Origin: SVFI01 sp045535935
GTDB lineage: Bacteria; Bacillota; Clostridia; Lachnospirales; Lachnospiraceae
Direction: 5' to 3'
Length of the DNA stretch: 61,230 bases
Assembly (NCBI GenBank): GCA_045535935.1
Contig: JAZSMO010000045.1
Location: 1-61,230 of the forward strand
In this document: positions 42,094 to 51,471 of the stretch, piece after piece
Position numbering within the stretch: the first letter of the stretch is position 1
How the letters are laid out: each line of letters opens with the position of its first letter
Notes under the pieces: model-generated
The model's database searches: none
Told to the model about the DNA's origin: nothing
What the model saw: only the letters and a program-made list of their open reading frames with translations
Translations under genes and position numbers: made by a program

Positions 42094-43551
42094 CTAAAAC
42101 TGAAAATATACAAACTCCTGCGCATTGAACGATGCAAGCATCAGCACAAGAAAAATAAACCCATAGTAAATCACCCACCGTACCGGTTTGGATAACCTTC
42201 GGATCTTATCGATCGGACTTTCTTTCAGTGATATGTAGTCATATACTGTCAAAATCAAAAGCACAAATGCAAGGGACATAATATCCTGTGCGCCCATTCC
42301 GAAATCCGTAAATCCTTTCCCGATATAGGCAAGGGGCATCGATAATCCGTCCCACATATGCACCAGGACATAACAGGCGTCTGATACACTTTCCGCACGG
42401 AAAAATACCCATGCCAGCATCGCAACAAAAAATGTCAGAACACGCAGGCACCATATGACCGGACCGCTCTGCACATTTCCCTGCTCCTTCTGCCTGCGAT
42501 TTATTTTATTCATAAAAGGAATACTGTTTTCCACCACCTGAAGTGCACCATGGATTCCTCCCCAGACAACAAAATGCCATGCACTTCCGTGCCACAGACC
42601 GCTCACAAGAAATGTCACAAGCAAATTCAGGCTGCGTCTTATTTTCCCGACACGGTTTCCGCCCAGAGGAATATACACATAATCTCGGAACCAAGTGGAC
42701 AGCGAAATATGCCACCGATTCCAAAAATCTTTCACGGACACAGCAAAATACGGACTTCTGAAATTCGTCATCAGACGAATATCAAACAGCTTTGCCGTAC
42801 CGATGGCAATATCCGAATACCCAGAAAAATCACAGTAAATCTGAAATGTAAAAAAGAACGCAGCCAAGAGCATGGAAAAACCGCCGTAATAATGCACATC
42901 ATCAAAAATCTGATCCGCATAAACTGCCAGATTGTCAGCCACTACCAGCTTCTTGAAAAATCCCCACGCCATGAGAAGAAGACCGTAAATCGCCTGTTCC
43001 TTGTCAAAGTGATGCTCTCCCTTTATCTGCGGAAGAAGATTCTTCGTTCTCTCAATCGGTCCTGCCACAAGCTGGGGAAAAAAGGAAACAAACGCCGCAT
43101 ATGTAATGAAACTGCGCTCCGCTTTTACATTGCCCCGGTATACATCAATCACATAGGAAAGCGTCTGAAATGTATAAAATGAAATTCCGACCGGCAGCAT
43201 CAGCGAAAGCGTGACCGGATGGACCGGAATCGCAAATCGTGACAGAATGCGGACGATGTTCCACTGAAAAAAGTCAAAATACTTAAAGAAAAACAATACT
43301 CCCAGCGATGCGATCAGCGCACTGCACAGAAGAACTGTTTTTTTCTTTTCCCACATTTCAATAAGAATCGCACACACATAGGAAACGACAGTCGTAAACA
43401 AAATCAGCACGACATACTTTGCATTCCAGCTCATGTAAAAATAGTAGCTGGCGATTAATATTAAAATCGGACGGTATTTATTTGGCAATGCCCAATACAA
43501 CAAAAATACGATGGGCAAAAAAACGGCAAACGCCAATGAATTGAATAACAT
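42094..43551 (-). CDS. MBOAT-family membrane O-acyltransferase (AlgI/DltB-like)
   Basis: A 485-residue polytopic protein. The start at 43551 has GGAGG upstream; 14 extra residues are possible from 43593 but have no binding site. AlgI hallmarks are MLFNSLAFAVFLPIVFLLYW at the N-terminus, MLPVGISFYTFQTLSYVIDVYRG (about 117-139), FPQLVAGPIER (about 157-167), FWNRWHISLSTWFRDYVYIPLGG (about 275-297) and GLWHGSAWHFVVWGGIHG with the catalytic His (about 320-337). It moves acyl groups from a cytoplasmic donor to an extracellular carbohydrate together with the SGNH protein encoded next. Confidence 0.92.
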   Translation of the reverse strand: MLFNSLAFAVFLPIVFLLYWALPNKYRPILILIASYYFYMSWNAKYVVLILFTTVVSYVCAILIEMWEKKKTVLLCSALIASLGVLFFFKYFDFFQWNIVRILSRFAIPVHPVTLSLMLPVGISFYTFQTLSYVIDVYRGNVKAERSFITYAAFVSFFPQLVAGPIERTKNLLPQIKGEHHFDKEQAIYGLLLMAWGFFKKLVVADNLAVYADQIFDDVHYYGGFSMLLAAFFFTFQIYCDFSGYSDIAIGTAKLFDIRLMTNFRSPYFAVSVKDFWNRWHISLSTWFRDYVYIPLGGNRVGKIRRSLNLLVTFLVSGLWHGSAWHFVVWGGIHGALQVVENSIPFMNKINRRQKEQGNVQSGPVIWCLRVLTFFVAMLAWVFFRAESVSDACYVLVHMWDGLSMPLAYIGKGFTDFGMGAQDIMSLAFVLLILTVYDYISLKESPIDKIRRLSKPVRWVIYYGFIFLVLMLASFNAQEFVYFQF

Positions 43552-43611
43552 GGAGCCTTCCTCCGAAGTAATTCCCCCGCCAAAGACGGGCATTATCCCT
43601 TGTCATATAAA

Positions 43612-43965
43612 AAAGTAAGCAGGACGATAAGCCGGGTTATGTCGTTGAATGATCATCTATCTAGGCCTGTCGTTACCGACAGACTCGAGCGACCCACCTG
43701 AAAGCACAGCGGGCAACTGTATCGCTTTCTACTCGGTCTTGCTTCGGATGGGGTTTACATGTGCCCCCGCTGTTACCATCGGGGCGGTAGTCTCTTACAC
43801 TGCCTTTCCACCCTTACCGGCATTGCCGGCGGTATATTTCTGTTGCACTGGCCTTGGAGTCACCTCCACCGGACGTTATCCGGCATCCTGCCCTGTGAAG
43901 CCCGGACTTTCCTCGCCTGCTGCCTTTCGGCATTGCAGCCGCGATCATTTGTCCTACTTACTCTC
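43612..43965 (-). ncRNA. rnpB: RNase P RNA, class A
   Basis: Minus-strand sequence contains the conserved GAGGAAAGTCCGGGCTTC block, the GCCGGATAACGTCCGG region, an ACAGAAATATACCGCC-like core and the 3' CCCGGCTTATCGTCC. The ends pair as P1: AGTAAGTAGGAC at the 5' end with GTCCTGCTTACT at the 3' end, followed by six T, which would terminate. About 354 nt, normal for type A. RNase P RNA matures tRNA 5' ends. The exact ends are estimated from P1 pairing. Plus-strand open frames over this region are not genes. Confidence 0.95.
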
Positions 43966-43971
43966 CTATTC

Positions 43972-44000
43972 ATTTTACTTTATCCTACACCGGGAAACAA
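43972..44000 (-). promoter_or_regulatory. Candidate promoter of rnpB inside the kinase 3' end
   Basis: On the minus strand TTGTTT (44000-43995), 17 nt, then TAAAAT (43977-43972). The -35 lies in the last codons of the upstream kinase gene. Confidence 0.5.
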
Positions 44001-45640
44001 CTTCCACCCACAAATTCTCTCACAATAGAGTTGTTCGGAAGGTGCTCGCTGCTAACCCCCAGAAAATATTCCAAGAATTTGAGCAAACGTTTTGCCTCGT
44101 GATACTCCGGATCCTCCGGGGTAATACTGAACAGAAGCGGCTCTGCAAACTGCTTGAGGACTGCCAGTTCGTAAATCAGCGCACTGTTAAAAAATGCATC
44201 CGCCTTTTCCTGGAATGGGAAAATATTTTCCTCCTCACCCCGGCGCACCGACGGCCACATCTGAATCGTGCGTTTTGCACTGGCTCCTCTTGTGCGGGCA
44301 TCTCTCACCATACGGCGGAGAAGGCGTCCGTCTGTCGTCGGAATACGGTTGTGATCATCCACATTCAGACTGGTAAGCGCACTGATATATATTTTGTATT
44401 TGCTGCTGTTTGGCAGCGAATAGGACATTTTGTCATTTAATCCGTGGATTCCCTCCAGTACGAGAATATCATCCGGTCCCAGTTTCTTTTTATTTCCTTT
44501 ATACTCACGATGCCCCGTCTTGAAGTTGAACGTCGGCAGTTCCACTTCTTCTCCTGCAAGAAGCGCACTCATATCACGATTGAAAAGTTCAACGTCCAAA
44601 GCTTCCAGACACTCAAAATTGTAATCACCGTTTTCATCCAGCGGCGTATCCTCACGATTGACAAAGTAATCATCCAGTGCAATCGGATGCGGTGTCAATC
44701 CCTGCGCCCGTAGCTGAATGGATAATCTGTGCGAAAAAGTCGTCTTTCCGCTGGAAGACGGCCCTGCAATCATAACAAATTTTACACCGCCGCGCGCTGC
44801 GATATCGTGAGCAATCTCTGCGATACGCTTCTCCTGAAAAGCCTCCTGTACAAGAATCAAATCATTAAGCTTACCTGCGCAGATCTGATTATTGAGATCT
44901 CCTACTGTGTCGATTCCCATCTTATCGCCCCATTCATCCGCCGTCAGAAGGGTGTGAAACAGTTTCTCACGCGGCTCAAAGGCGGAGATTACCTCCGGTT
45001 CTTTTCTTCCCGGAAGATTGAGAATCAGTCCATCCTCATAACACTCTACCGCAAAATAGGATATGTATCCGGTATTCGGTAACATGTATCCATAGTAATA
45101 ATCATAATAATCTCCGATATTGTAAACATTGATCAGAGAGCTTCTGCGATAACGGAACAGATTCACCTTATCCGTCATTCCATGCTCCGCAAAAAGTCGC
45201 ACCGCATCATCCTTCTGCATAGCCTGCTTTTCTACCGGCATAGCTTCTTCTACGATCTCACGCATACGTTTTTCCACACGTTCAGCCGTCTCCTTTGTTA
45301 CCGGATGCTTACTCGCAATGCTGATATAATATCCTTTACCAATGGCAAATTCGACTTTTACTTTCTCCGGCTTATCGCTGACCATCACATCATTGATTGC
45401 CTTCATCATAATCATCGTCGCCGTACGCACATAGCATTTATGTCCCGCACTGTCCGCATAGGTCAAAAAAGTAACTTCTGCGCTGTCCTCTATCGTTCTT
45501 GACAACTCTCGGAACTTTCCGTTCACTACCGCAAGTGCGATGCGACTGTTATAATCTTTCTGCACATCCGTCGCAACCTGCTCGTAGGTGGTTCCCTGTA
45601 CATATTGTTTTGTAATACCATTTACCCCAATACTGAACAT
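43985..45640 (-). CDS. Uridine kinase-like nucleoside kinase with N-terminal TGS/ThrRS-like domains
   Basis: A 551-residue protein. Residues about 1-65 resemble a TGS domain, and about 65-250 resemble the second additional domain of threonyl-tRNA synthetase (the HKCYVRTATMIMMKA region). Residues about 280-480 form a phosphoribulokinase/uridine kinase P-loop domain: MIAGPSSSGKTTFSHRL (Walker A), PIALDDYFVNREDTP, YNFECLEALDVE and VLEGIHGLND. The kinase probably phosphorylates uridine or another nucleoside; the ThrRS-like part is typical of this clostridial family but of unknown use. It is 12 nt downstream of the nif3 gene. Confidence 0.88.
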   Translation of the reverse strand: MFSIGVNGITKQYVQGTTYEQVATDVQKDYNSRIALAVVNGKFRELSRTIEDSAEVTFLTYADSAGHKCYVRTATMIMMKAINDVMVSDKPEKVKVEFAIGKGYYISIASKHPVTKETAERVEKRMREIVEEAMPVEKQAMQKDDAVRLFAEHGMTDKVNLFRYRRSSLINVYNIGDYYDYYYGYMLPNTGYISYFAVECYEDGLILNLPGRKEPEVISAFEPREKLFHTLLTADEWGDKMGIDTVGDLNNQICAGKLNDLILVQEAFQEKRIAEIAHDIAARGGVKFVMIAGPSSSGKTTFSHRLSIQLRAQGLTPHPIALDDYFVNREDTPLDENGDYNFECLEALDVELFNRDMSALLAGEEVELPTFNFKTGHREYKGNKKKLGPDDILVLEGIHGLNDKMSYSLPNSSKYKIYISALTSLNVDDHNRIPTTDGRLLRRMVRDARTRGASAKRTIQMWPSVRRGEEENIFPFQEKADAFFNSALIYELAVLKQFAEPLLFSITPEDPEYHEAKRLLKFLEYFLGVSSEHLPNNSIVREFVGGSCFPV

Positions 45641-45652
45641 ATCTCTCCTCCT

Positions 45653-46435
45653 TTATACGATACGGAACGGACTTTTCGGTTGTTGCACACAAATCTCCAA
45701 TCCGCCCAGTTCACGCTTTATATATTCTTCCATATAGGAAACAAAAATCTGCTCCAATCCATAATGCCCCGCATCAATGACCGCCATTTTGCGTTCCCAT
45801 GCGTCGATACCGTCATGATGATCGATATCGCCTGTGATAAGTACGTCGGCTCCTTTGGAAATCGCTGATTCGATCATAGATTTTCCTGATCCCGGCAAAA
45901 CAGCTGCAGTCTCGATTTCCATATCCCCGTCACCGAACACCTTCACCCATTCGATTCCGAACACCTTTTTCACATAAGCTGCACATTCATCCAGCGTCAT
46001 AATCTGCGGCATTTTACCGATGCGCCCGAAGCCTTCCTTTGCAATCTCATCCTCAAATGTGATTTCAAGCACTTCTCTTTTTTTCAAATGCAATACATCC
46101 GCCGCTGCATCCGCCATCCCCATCACATCGAAATTCGTATGCATGGCGTAATAACAAATATCCTTCTGGATCAATCGCAGAATTCTTCTCCCCACAAAAT
46201 CGTCTGTATTCACTTTTTTAATGCCTTTAAAGATCAGTGGATGATGGGTCAGGAGCATATCCGCCCCCTGACGAATCGCCTCCTCGATCACATCGGTCGT
46301 TGCATCCAGTGCGATGTATATCTTTTTGATTTCCTTTTCTTTCCGTCCTGCCAGAAGTCCCGGATTATCCCAGCCCTCCGCATAGGATACCGGCGACAGC
46401 TCCTCCAGTTTACGGATGACTTCTTCACAACGCAT
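45653..46435 (-). CDS. Nif3-like dinuclear metal-centre protein (YqfO family)
   Basis: A 260-residue Nif3/DUF34 protein. Metal ligands are visible: LLTHHPLIFKG (about 60-70) with two His, a His in YAMHTNFDVM (about 98-107), and DIDHHDGIDAW plus VIDAGHYGLEQIF near the end. Family members form toroidal hexamers; GTP cyclohydrolase-type or chaperone roles have been suggested but are not established. The gene is 12 nt from trmK, as in many Firmicutes. Confidence 0.93.
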   Translation of the reverse strand: MRCEEVIRKLEELSPVSYAEGWDNPGLLAGRKEKEIKKIYIALDATTDVIEEAIRQGADMLLTHHPLIFKGIKKVNTDDFVGRRILRLIQKDICYYAMHTNFDVMGMADAAADVLHLKKREVLEITFEDEIAKEGFGRIGKMPQIMTLDECAAYVKKVFGIEWVKVFGDGDMEIETAAVLPGSGKSMIESAISKGADVLITGDIDHHDGIDAWERKMAVIDAGHYGLEQIFVSYMEEYIKRELGGLEICVQQPKSPFRIV

Positions 46436-46447
46436 ACCCTTTTCCTC

Positions 46448-47161
46448 CTAAAAAAGAGCTTCTGCCCTTTTCAGCAATTCAATTTTTTCCGACACGGATG
46501 AATCTATATGTCCACGCTCCCGCATTCCTTGTAAAATGCCCTCAAATTTCAAAATTTCCTTTTGCAGATACCGAAGCAATATCGGATTTTTTTCTGCCAA
46601 AAGCAGCGGTCCGAACGAATCGGCAAGATCACTGTCGTAATCGATACCCTGCAGACGCTCTGCCTTGTAGCATACCTTCATCATCGGATAAAACTTACCA
46701 TCCTCGCAGATCATTTTTTCTTCTGTGACAGTATATTGCATATCTCGTAAAAACTTGCGAAGAGAAGCATGATCCGACTGAGGTTGCAACACATATTCCG
46801 GAATAATCAGATTTCTGTCCCATGTCTCGGAAATGATCTTTTCCATGAGCTTCCCGCCCATTCCTGCCAAGACAGCCGTGTCCACTTTGTCCTGCTGCGT
46901 CACCATGGACAGCCCGTCCGCCAGTCTCAATTCTATGTAAGCTTCCAAACCATATGCACTCACATGTTCTCTCGCCCTCGCAAGAGGTCCTTCATTGACA
47001 TCCATTGCAATCACGTGCTTTGCAACCTTATTTTGTATCAGGTAAATAGATACAAACCCATGGTCGCACCCTACATCGGCGACGCAATCGCCCCCGGACA
47101 CCATGCCCGCTACAGCCGAGAGTCTCTCTGAAAGCTCCACTCTTTTTTTATGTCCTGTCAT
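46448..47161 (-). CDS. trmK: tRNA (adenine(22)-N1)-methyltransferase
   Basis: A 237-residue SAM-dependent methyltransferase (YqfN family) that makes m1A22, mainly in tRNA-Ser and tRNA-Tyr of Gram-positive bacteria. The SAM site is CVADVGCDHGFVSIYLI (about 31-47), with AMDVNEGPLARAREH (about 56-70), LADGLS and AVLAGMGGKLM (about 99-109). The C-terminal coiled region matches the family. The start shares a base with the rpoD stop codon, so translation is likely coupled. Confidence 0.94.
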   Translation of the reverse strand: MTGHKKRVELSERLSAVAGMVSGGDCVADVGCDHGFVSIYLIQNKVAKHVIAMDVNEGPLARAREHVSAYGLEAYIELRLADGLSMVTQQDKVDTAVLAGMGGKLMEKIISETWDRNLIIPEYVLQPQSDHASLRKFLRDMQYTVTEEKMICEDGKFYPMMKVCYKAERLQGIDYDSDLADSFGPLLLAEKNPILLRYLQKEILKFEGILQGMRERGHIDSSVSEKIELLKRAEALF

Positions 47162-48270
47162 TAGTCCAAATAATCCTTTAACTTGCGGCTTCTGCTCGGA
47201 TGACGAAGCTTACGGAGCGCCTTCGCCTCAATCTGGCGGATACGCTCACGGGTAACATTGAACTCGCGTCCCACTTCCTCCAGTGTTCTCGCTCTTCCGT
47301 CATCCAGTCCGAAACGAAGCTTCAATACTTTCTGCTCTCTCTCTGTCAATGTATCAAGCACTTCATTGAGCTGTTCACGAAGCAAGGTAAATGCCGCCGC
47401 ATCCGCAGGTACCGGTACATTATCATCCTGAATAAAGTCACCGAGATGAGAATCTTCCTCCTCACCGATCGGAGTTTCAAGTGACACCGGCTCCTGAGAT
47501 ATTTTGAGAATTTCACGCACTCTGTCCACAGGCATATTCATCTCTGCTGCGATTTCTTCCGGAAGCGGTTCACGGCCGAGTTCCTGCAGAAGCTGTCTGC
47601 TGACACGGATCAGTTTATTGATGGTCTCCACCATATGCACCGGAATACGGATAGTTCTCGCCTGATCGGCAATGGCTCTTGTAATCGCCTGTCGAATCCA
47701 CCATGTGGCATAGGTAGAGAATTTATATCCCTTGCGATAATCGAACTTTTCTACCGCTTTAATCAGTCCAAGGTTACCTTCCTGAATGAGATCAAGGAAC
47801 AGCATACCTCGTCCCACGTATCTTTTGGCAATACTAACTACAAGCCTGAGATTGGCTTCTGCCAGTTTTTTCTTGGCTTCCTCATCTCCGGCCTCCATTT
47901 TCTGTGCCAGTTCAATTTCCTCTTCAGCGCTCAAAAGAGGCACTTTTCCGATTTCTTTCAAATACATACGCACCGGATCTTCAATGCTGACACCATCCGG
48001 AACAGAAAGATCAATGTTTTCGACATCGACTTCTTCCTCCTCCGCAAGAAGAAGTTCCTCATCCGGTTCTTCCTCCTCTGTGATTCTGAGCACGTCGACA
48101 CCGCTGTGCTCAAGGAATTCTACCACCTTGTCCAGCTGGTCATCTTCCATCGGAAGGTCATGAAAAAAATCTACCACTTCCTGATATTCCAGTACGTTTT
48201 TCTTCTTTTTGGCGAGCGCTACGATTTCCTTCAGCTTCTCGTCAAATTTTACCTGTGTGTTTTCGTCCAT
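47161..48270 (-). CDS. rpoD: Primary sigma factor (sigma A/RpoD)
   Basis: A 369-residue housekeeping sigma factor. The start at 48270 has GGAGG 11 nt upstream; an ATG six codons earlier has no binding site. A short acidic N-terminal region (LLLAEEEEVDVE) is followed by region 1.2 (EDPVRMYLKEIGKVPLL), region 2 (DLIQEGNLGLIKAVEKFDYRKGYKFSTYATWWIRQAITRA, about 165-205, with the -10 recognition helix), region 3 and region 4.2 (TLEEVGREFNVTRERIRQIE, about 325-345). It fits the TTGACA/TATAAT boxes called throughout this window. Confidence 0.97.
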   Translation of the reverse strand: MDENTQVKFDEKLKEIVALAKKKKNVLEYQEVVDFFHDLPMEDDQLDKVVEFLEHSGVDVLRITEEEEPDEELLLAEEEEVDVENIDLSVPDGVSIEDPVRMYLKEIGKVPLLSAEEEIELAQKMEAGDEEAKKKLAEANLRLVVSIAKRYVGRGMLFLDLIQEGNLGLIKAVEKFDYRKGYKFSTYATWWIRQAITRAIADQARTIRIPVHMVETINKLIRVSRQLLQELGREPLPEEIAAEMNMPVDRVREILKISQEPVSLETPIGEEEDSHLGDFIQDDNVPVPADAAAFTLLREQLNEVLDTLTEREQKVLKLRFGLDDGRARTLEEVGREFNVTRERIRQIEAKALRKLRHPSRSRKLKDYLD

Positions 48271-48307
48271 TCTTTTTCTATCCTCCATTTATGTATCTAT
48301 TTTGTCC

Positions 48308-50107
48308 TTATTCAAGGGAAATATGCGTTTTTGCAAGCACTTCAAGCTCTTTCTTCGCCTGTATAGCGCGCATTCCGGCCTCAATATCACTTCCCATCTG
48401 AGCCATATTGTAATCGTAAGAATTTTTCTTTACCTGCATTACAATATCATGAAATGCCTTTTCCAAATCACTGTGACTCTGGGGTGTATCCTCCTCCATA
48501 TCCTTTCCGATATGATCCAGCTTCGTATTAAACAGTCTGGCCACTTCCCTTTGCTGCTCCTCATCGGTGAACAGACTGATGATTGCCGCCGGATTTAACG
48601 TGTCATTCTCCAATTCACGGAACATGATTTCCGCTACCTTGCGGTATAGCTCCGTGGTGAAATCCTGCGGCGATATATATTGCTTGATCTGTCCGTAAAC
48701 CCCCGGATAATCGGAAATCCACGTAAGCAACAGCCGCTGCATCTTCTCACCGTTTTCCTGCGGCGTCACCTTTTTTTGCACTGTGGATTTCGGGCGCACG
48801 ATACCGCTTCCCATACCTTCTCTGGACGCATGACTGATCACAAGCTTTTTCATACTCTCCGGCGCAATGCTGTACTTGCGTGCAATGGCATCGAGATAAT
48901 TATCCCGCTCCACCTCCTCGGAAAAATGACAAAGCTTTTTTGCAATCTCATTGTAAAACTTCGTCTTGCTCTCCGGATCTCCCAGATCATAGTCACGCTG
49001 CAACATACGGATTTCATAAAAGAAACTGTTTTCCGCATTGTCGAGACGTTTCTGAAACTCCTCCGGTCCCAGATTTTTAATAAATTCATCCGGGTCTTTG
49101 TACGGTTCCAGATTTAGCACCTTCCCCGATATCCCGGCTTCCTTCAAAATGCCGATGGCTCGAAGCGCCGCCTTGACGCCAGCACCGTCGCTGTCGTAAG
49201 ACAGAATCACGTTTTCTGCATACCGGCGGATCAGATTGGCTTGTCCGCTCGTAAAAGATGTTCCGAGGGAGGCGACCGCCTGTGTAAATCCTGCCTGATG
49301 CATTGCGATGACATCCATATAACCCTCGCAGAGGATCATATTATTTTTTCGTGACGTCCTGGCATAATTGAGTCCGTACAGATTGCGGCTCTTATCAAAA
49401 ACAGGCGTTTCCGGCGAGTTCAAATACTTCGGCTCGCCCTCGCCCATCACGCGGCCTCCAAAGCCAATCACTCGGTGGTTGCTGTCCTGAATCGGAAACA
49501 TCACGCGGTTCCAGAATTTGTCACTCATTCCGTATTTTTCATTGAACACGGCCACACCGGACTCCCGGATCAGCTCATCGGAAAACCCTTTGTGTTTTAA
49601 GTAATTGCACAGGTCATTGCTCGTCTTATTAGAGTAACCCAGGGCAAACTTTTTCATGGTTTCTTCCGTCAGCATACGATTTTTAAAATAATCATAGCCG
49701 ACCCGCCCCTGCGGGCTGCGCAACTGATAGTAAAAATAATTGGCCGATTCCTTATTGATGTCCAAAAGCTTCTGCCTGCGATTCTCCTTGGCTCTGTTTT
49801 CTTTGGAATCTTCATACTCCGGAAGCGTCACACCCGCTTTATCTGCCAGCATCTTGATTGCTTCACCGAAGCTGTAATTCTCATAATTCATAATGAACGT
49901 AAAAACATTGCCTCCCGCACCGCAGCCGAAGCAGTAATACATCTGTTTCCCCTGGCTAACGGAAAAGGATGCGGATTTTTCATTGTGAAACGGGCAAAGC
50001 CCGAAATAATTGCCACCCTTTTTCTTCAGACTCACATAGCCGGAAATCACGTCTACAATATCATTTTTTTGTCTGACTTCTTCTACTATTTCTTCCGGAT
50101 AATACAT
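48308..50107 (-). CDS. dnaG: DNA primase
   Basis: A 599-residue primase. The N-terminal CHC2 zinc domain is seen in CPFHNEKSASF and YYCFGCGAGG (about 38-66). The catalytic core follows, with the RNAP-basic motif region (FAGRVMGEGEPKYLNS-like block, about 218-235) and TOPRIM block MILCEGYMDVIAMHQ (about 257-271), then DSDGAG. The C-terminal helicase-binding domain occupies about 450-599. It lies 12 nt after dgt and 37 nt before rpoD, the usual clostridial arrangement. Confidence 0.97.
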   Translation of the reverse strand: MYYPEEIVEEVRQKNDIVDVISGYVSLKKKGGNYFGLCPFHNEKSASFSVSQGKQMYYCFGCGAGGNVFTFIMNYENYSFGEAIKMLADKAGVTLPEYEDSKENRAKENRRQKLLDINKESANYFYYQLRSPQGRVGYDYFKNRMLTEETMKKFALGYSNKTSNDLCNYLKHKGFSDELIRESGVAVFNEKYGMSDKFWNRVMFPIQDSNHRVIGFGGRVMGEGEPKYLNSPETPVFDKSRNLYGLNYARTSRKNNMILCEGYMDVIAMHQAGFTQAVASLGTSFTSGQANLIRRYAENVILSYDSDGAGVKAALRAIGILKEAGISGKVLNLEPYKDPDEFIKNLGPEEFQKRLDNAENSFFYEIRMLQRDYDLGDPESKTKFYNEIAKKLCHFSEEVERDNYLDAIARKYSIAPESMKKLVISHASREGMGSGIVRPKSTVQKKVTPQENGEKMQRLLLTWISDYPGVYGQIKQYISPQDFTTELYRKVAEIMFRELENDTLNPAAIISLFTDEEQQREVARLFNTKLDHIGKDMEEDTPQSHSDLEKAFHDIVMQVKKNSYDYNMAQMGSDIEAGMRAIQAKKELEVLAKTHISLE

Positions 50108-50119
50108 GTTCTCTCCATC

Positions 50120-51127
50120 TTAACCATGCCATGTCTTCGGTATGTAAATCTCCTCATACTTGGAGATGGCAAACCGGTCCGTCATGGCTCCTACATAGTC
50201 GCAAACAATCTGTTCCTTCGGTGTCCCGTCCCGATCCATCAGATCGAGCATATGACGCGGAATCAGATCCATATTTTTCAAATAATACTCATATAAGGTG
50301 ATCATCAGATTTTCCGCCTTGCTCTCTTCTCCCTTGGCAACCGGATTCTGATAAATATTTTCAAACATAAAGGCGCGCAGCTCTTTCATGGCCTGCGCTA
50401 CCGGCGGTGACATGGAAACGTCATCCTTCCCCGCACTGTTGGTCACAATGTCGTGAATGAAGTGATCCAGCCGTTCCCCATGGGTATAACCGATCACATC
50501 GCCGATGCTCTTCGGAACATCATCGTCCGTCAGCAGCCCTGCCCGGATTGCATCGTCCATATCATGATGGATATAAGCAATCTTGTCCGAAAGTCGTACA
50601 ATCTTTCCTTCCAAAGTAGATGGTTCACTACTTGTCTGGTGATTGAGAATACCATTTCGCACCTCATGGGTCAGATTCAGTCCGATTCCGTTCTTCTCTA
50701 AAACATCCACGGTTCTCACGCTTTGCTCACTATGTACAAAGCCATACGGAGACACCATATTCAGCGCTCTCTCACCTGCATGTCCAAACGGCGTATGCCC
50801 AAGATCATGGCCGAGAGCAATCGCCTCTACCAGATCCTCGTTCAGACGGAGCGCTTTTGCGATCGTCCTCGCATTCTGCGACACCTCAAGCGTATGTGTA
50901 AGTCTTGTCCGGTAATGGTCCCCGTCCGGTGTAAGAAATACCTGCGTCTTATCCTTCAGCCTCCGGAAACTCTTGCTGTGCAGAATTCGGTCACGGTCTC
51001 TCTGAAATACCGGACGAATATCACACTGCGGTTCCTCGCGAAGTCTGCCTTTTGAATTCTTACTAAGACATGCATAGGGACTTAAATTGGTACATTCCAT
51101 TTGTTCTAAATTTTCTCTGATTGTCAT
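50120..51127 (-). CDS. dgt: dGTPase-like deoxynucleotide triphosphohydrolase
   Basis: A 335-residue HD-superfamily enzyme. The ATG at 51127 is preceded by AAAGGAAAAG; a longer in-frame extension to 51310 has no support. Motifs are SKSFRRLKDKTQVF (about 50-63), RTRLTHTLEVSQ (first His, about 72-83), IALGHDLGHTPFGHAGE (HD pair, about 102-118) and SDKIAYIHHDMDDA (about 191-204). It hydrolyses dNTPs to deoxynucleoside and triphosphate and helps balance pools; strict dGTP specificity is not certain. It is the first gene of dgt-dnaG-rpoD-trmK-nif3-kinase. Confidence 0.93.
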   Translation of the reverse strand: MTIRENLEQMECTNLSPYACLSKNSKGRLREEPQCDIRPVFQRDRDRILHSKSFRRLKDKTQVFLTPDGDHYRTRLTHTLEVSQNARTIAKALRLNEDLVEAIALGHDLGHTPFGHAGERALNMVSPYGFVHSEQSVRTVDVLEKNGIGLNLTHEVRNGILNHQTSSEPSTLEGKIVRLSDKIAYIHHDMDDAIRAGLLTDDDVPKSIGDVIGYTHGERLDHFIHDIVTNSAGKDDVSMSPPVAQAMKELRAFMFENIYQNPVAKGEESKAENLMITLYEYYLKNMDLIPRHMLDLMDRDGTPKEQIVCDYVGAMTDRFAISKYEEIYIPKTWHG

Positions 51128-51292
51128 GTGCTTTTCCTTTCTTCCACAGACACAAAGGACAGCTTTCACCGCCCTGTAAACAATCCCTCTGTTATTAATT
51201 TTCTGCGTTTCCTTCCGGTTTCCTTTTTTATTTTTGAATTTTACATCAAAATCTCGGTCTCTATTGTCACATCTCCAAAACCAATTTAAAAC

Positions 51293-51324
51293 AAAAAAAG
51301 GAGCAGACATCGTCTACTCCTTTT
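51293..51324 (-). terminator. Terminator after tRNA-Leu(CAG)
   Basis: GGAGCAGAC (51300-51308) pairs with GTCTACTCC (51312-51320) apart from one mismatch; on the minus strand a run of seven T follows. Confidence 0.82.
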
Positions 51325-51330
51325 GTGTTA

Positions 51331-51414
51331 TGCAGGAGATGGGACTTGAACCCACACGATATTGCTACCACAGGCACCTGAAGCCTGCGCGTCTGCCAAT
51401 TCCGCCACTCCTGC
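51331..51414 (-). tRNA. tRNA-Leu, anticodon CAG
   Basis: 84 nt on the minus strand. The acceptor stem is GCAGGAG/CTCCTGC with discriminator A. The anticodon stem-loop is CAGGC-TTCAGGT-GCCTG, giving CAG, which reads CUG. A long variable arm (class II) and the T-loop GGTTCAAGTCC are present. CCA is not encoded. Confidence 0.96.
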
Positions 51415-51425
51415 GCGCAAAACAT

Positions 51426-51454
51426 ATTCTATCGTTTTTTCCTCTTTATGTCAA
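51426..51454 (-). promoter_or_regulatory. Promoter of tRNA-Leu(CAG)
   Basis: On the minus strand perfect TTGACA (51454-51449), 17 nt, then TAGAAT (51431-51426), 12 nt before the tRNA 5' end. Confidence 0.88.
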
Positions 51455-51471
51455 TGCTATTTTTCATTTTT

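Noticed and set aside
43649..44440. 263-codon plus-strand ORF over 43.6-44.4 kb
   Set aside because: It runs antisense to RNase P RNA and the 3' end of the kinase gene and has no recognisable domain.
50120..51310. Longer dgt with 61 extra N-terminal residues
   Set aside because: The extension is low complexity with no binding site; AAAGGA precedes the ATG at 51127.
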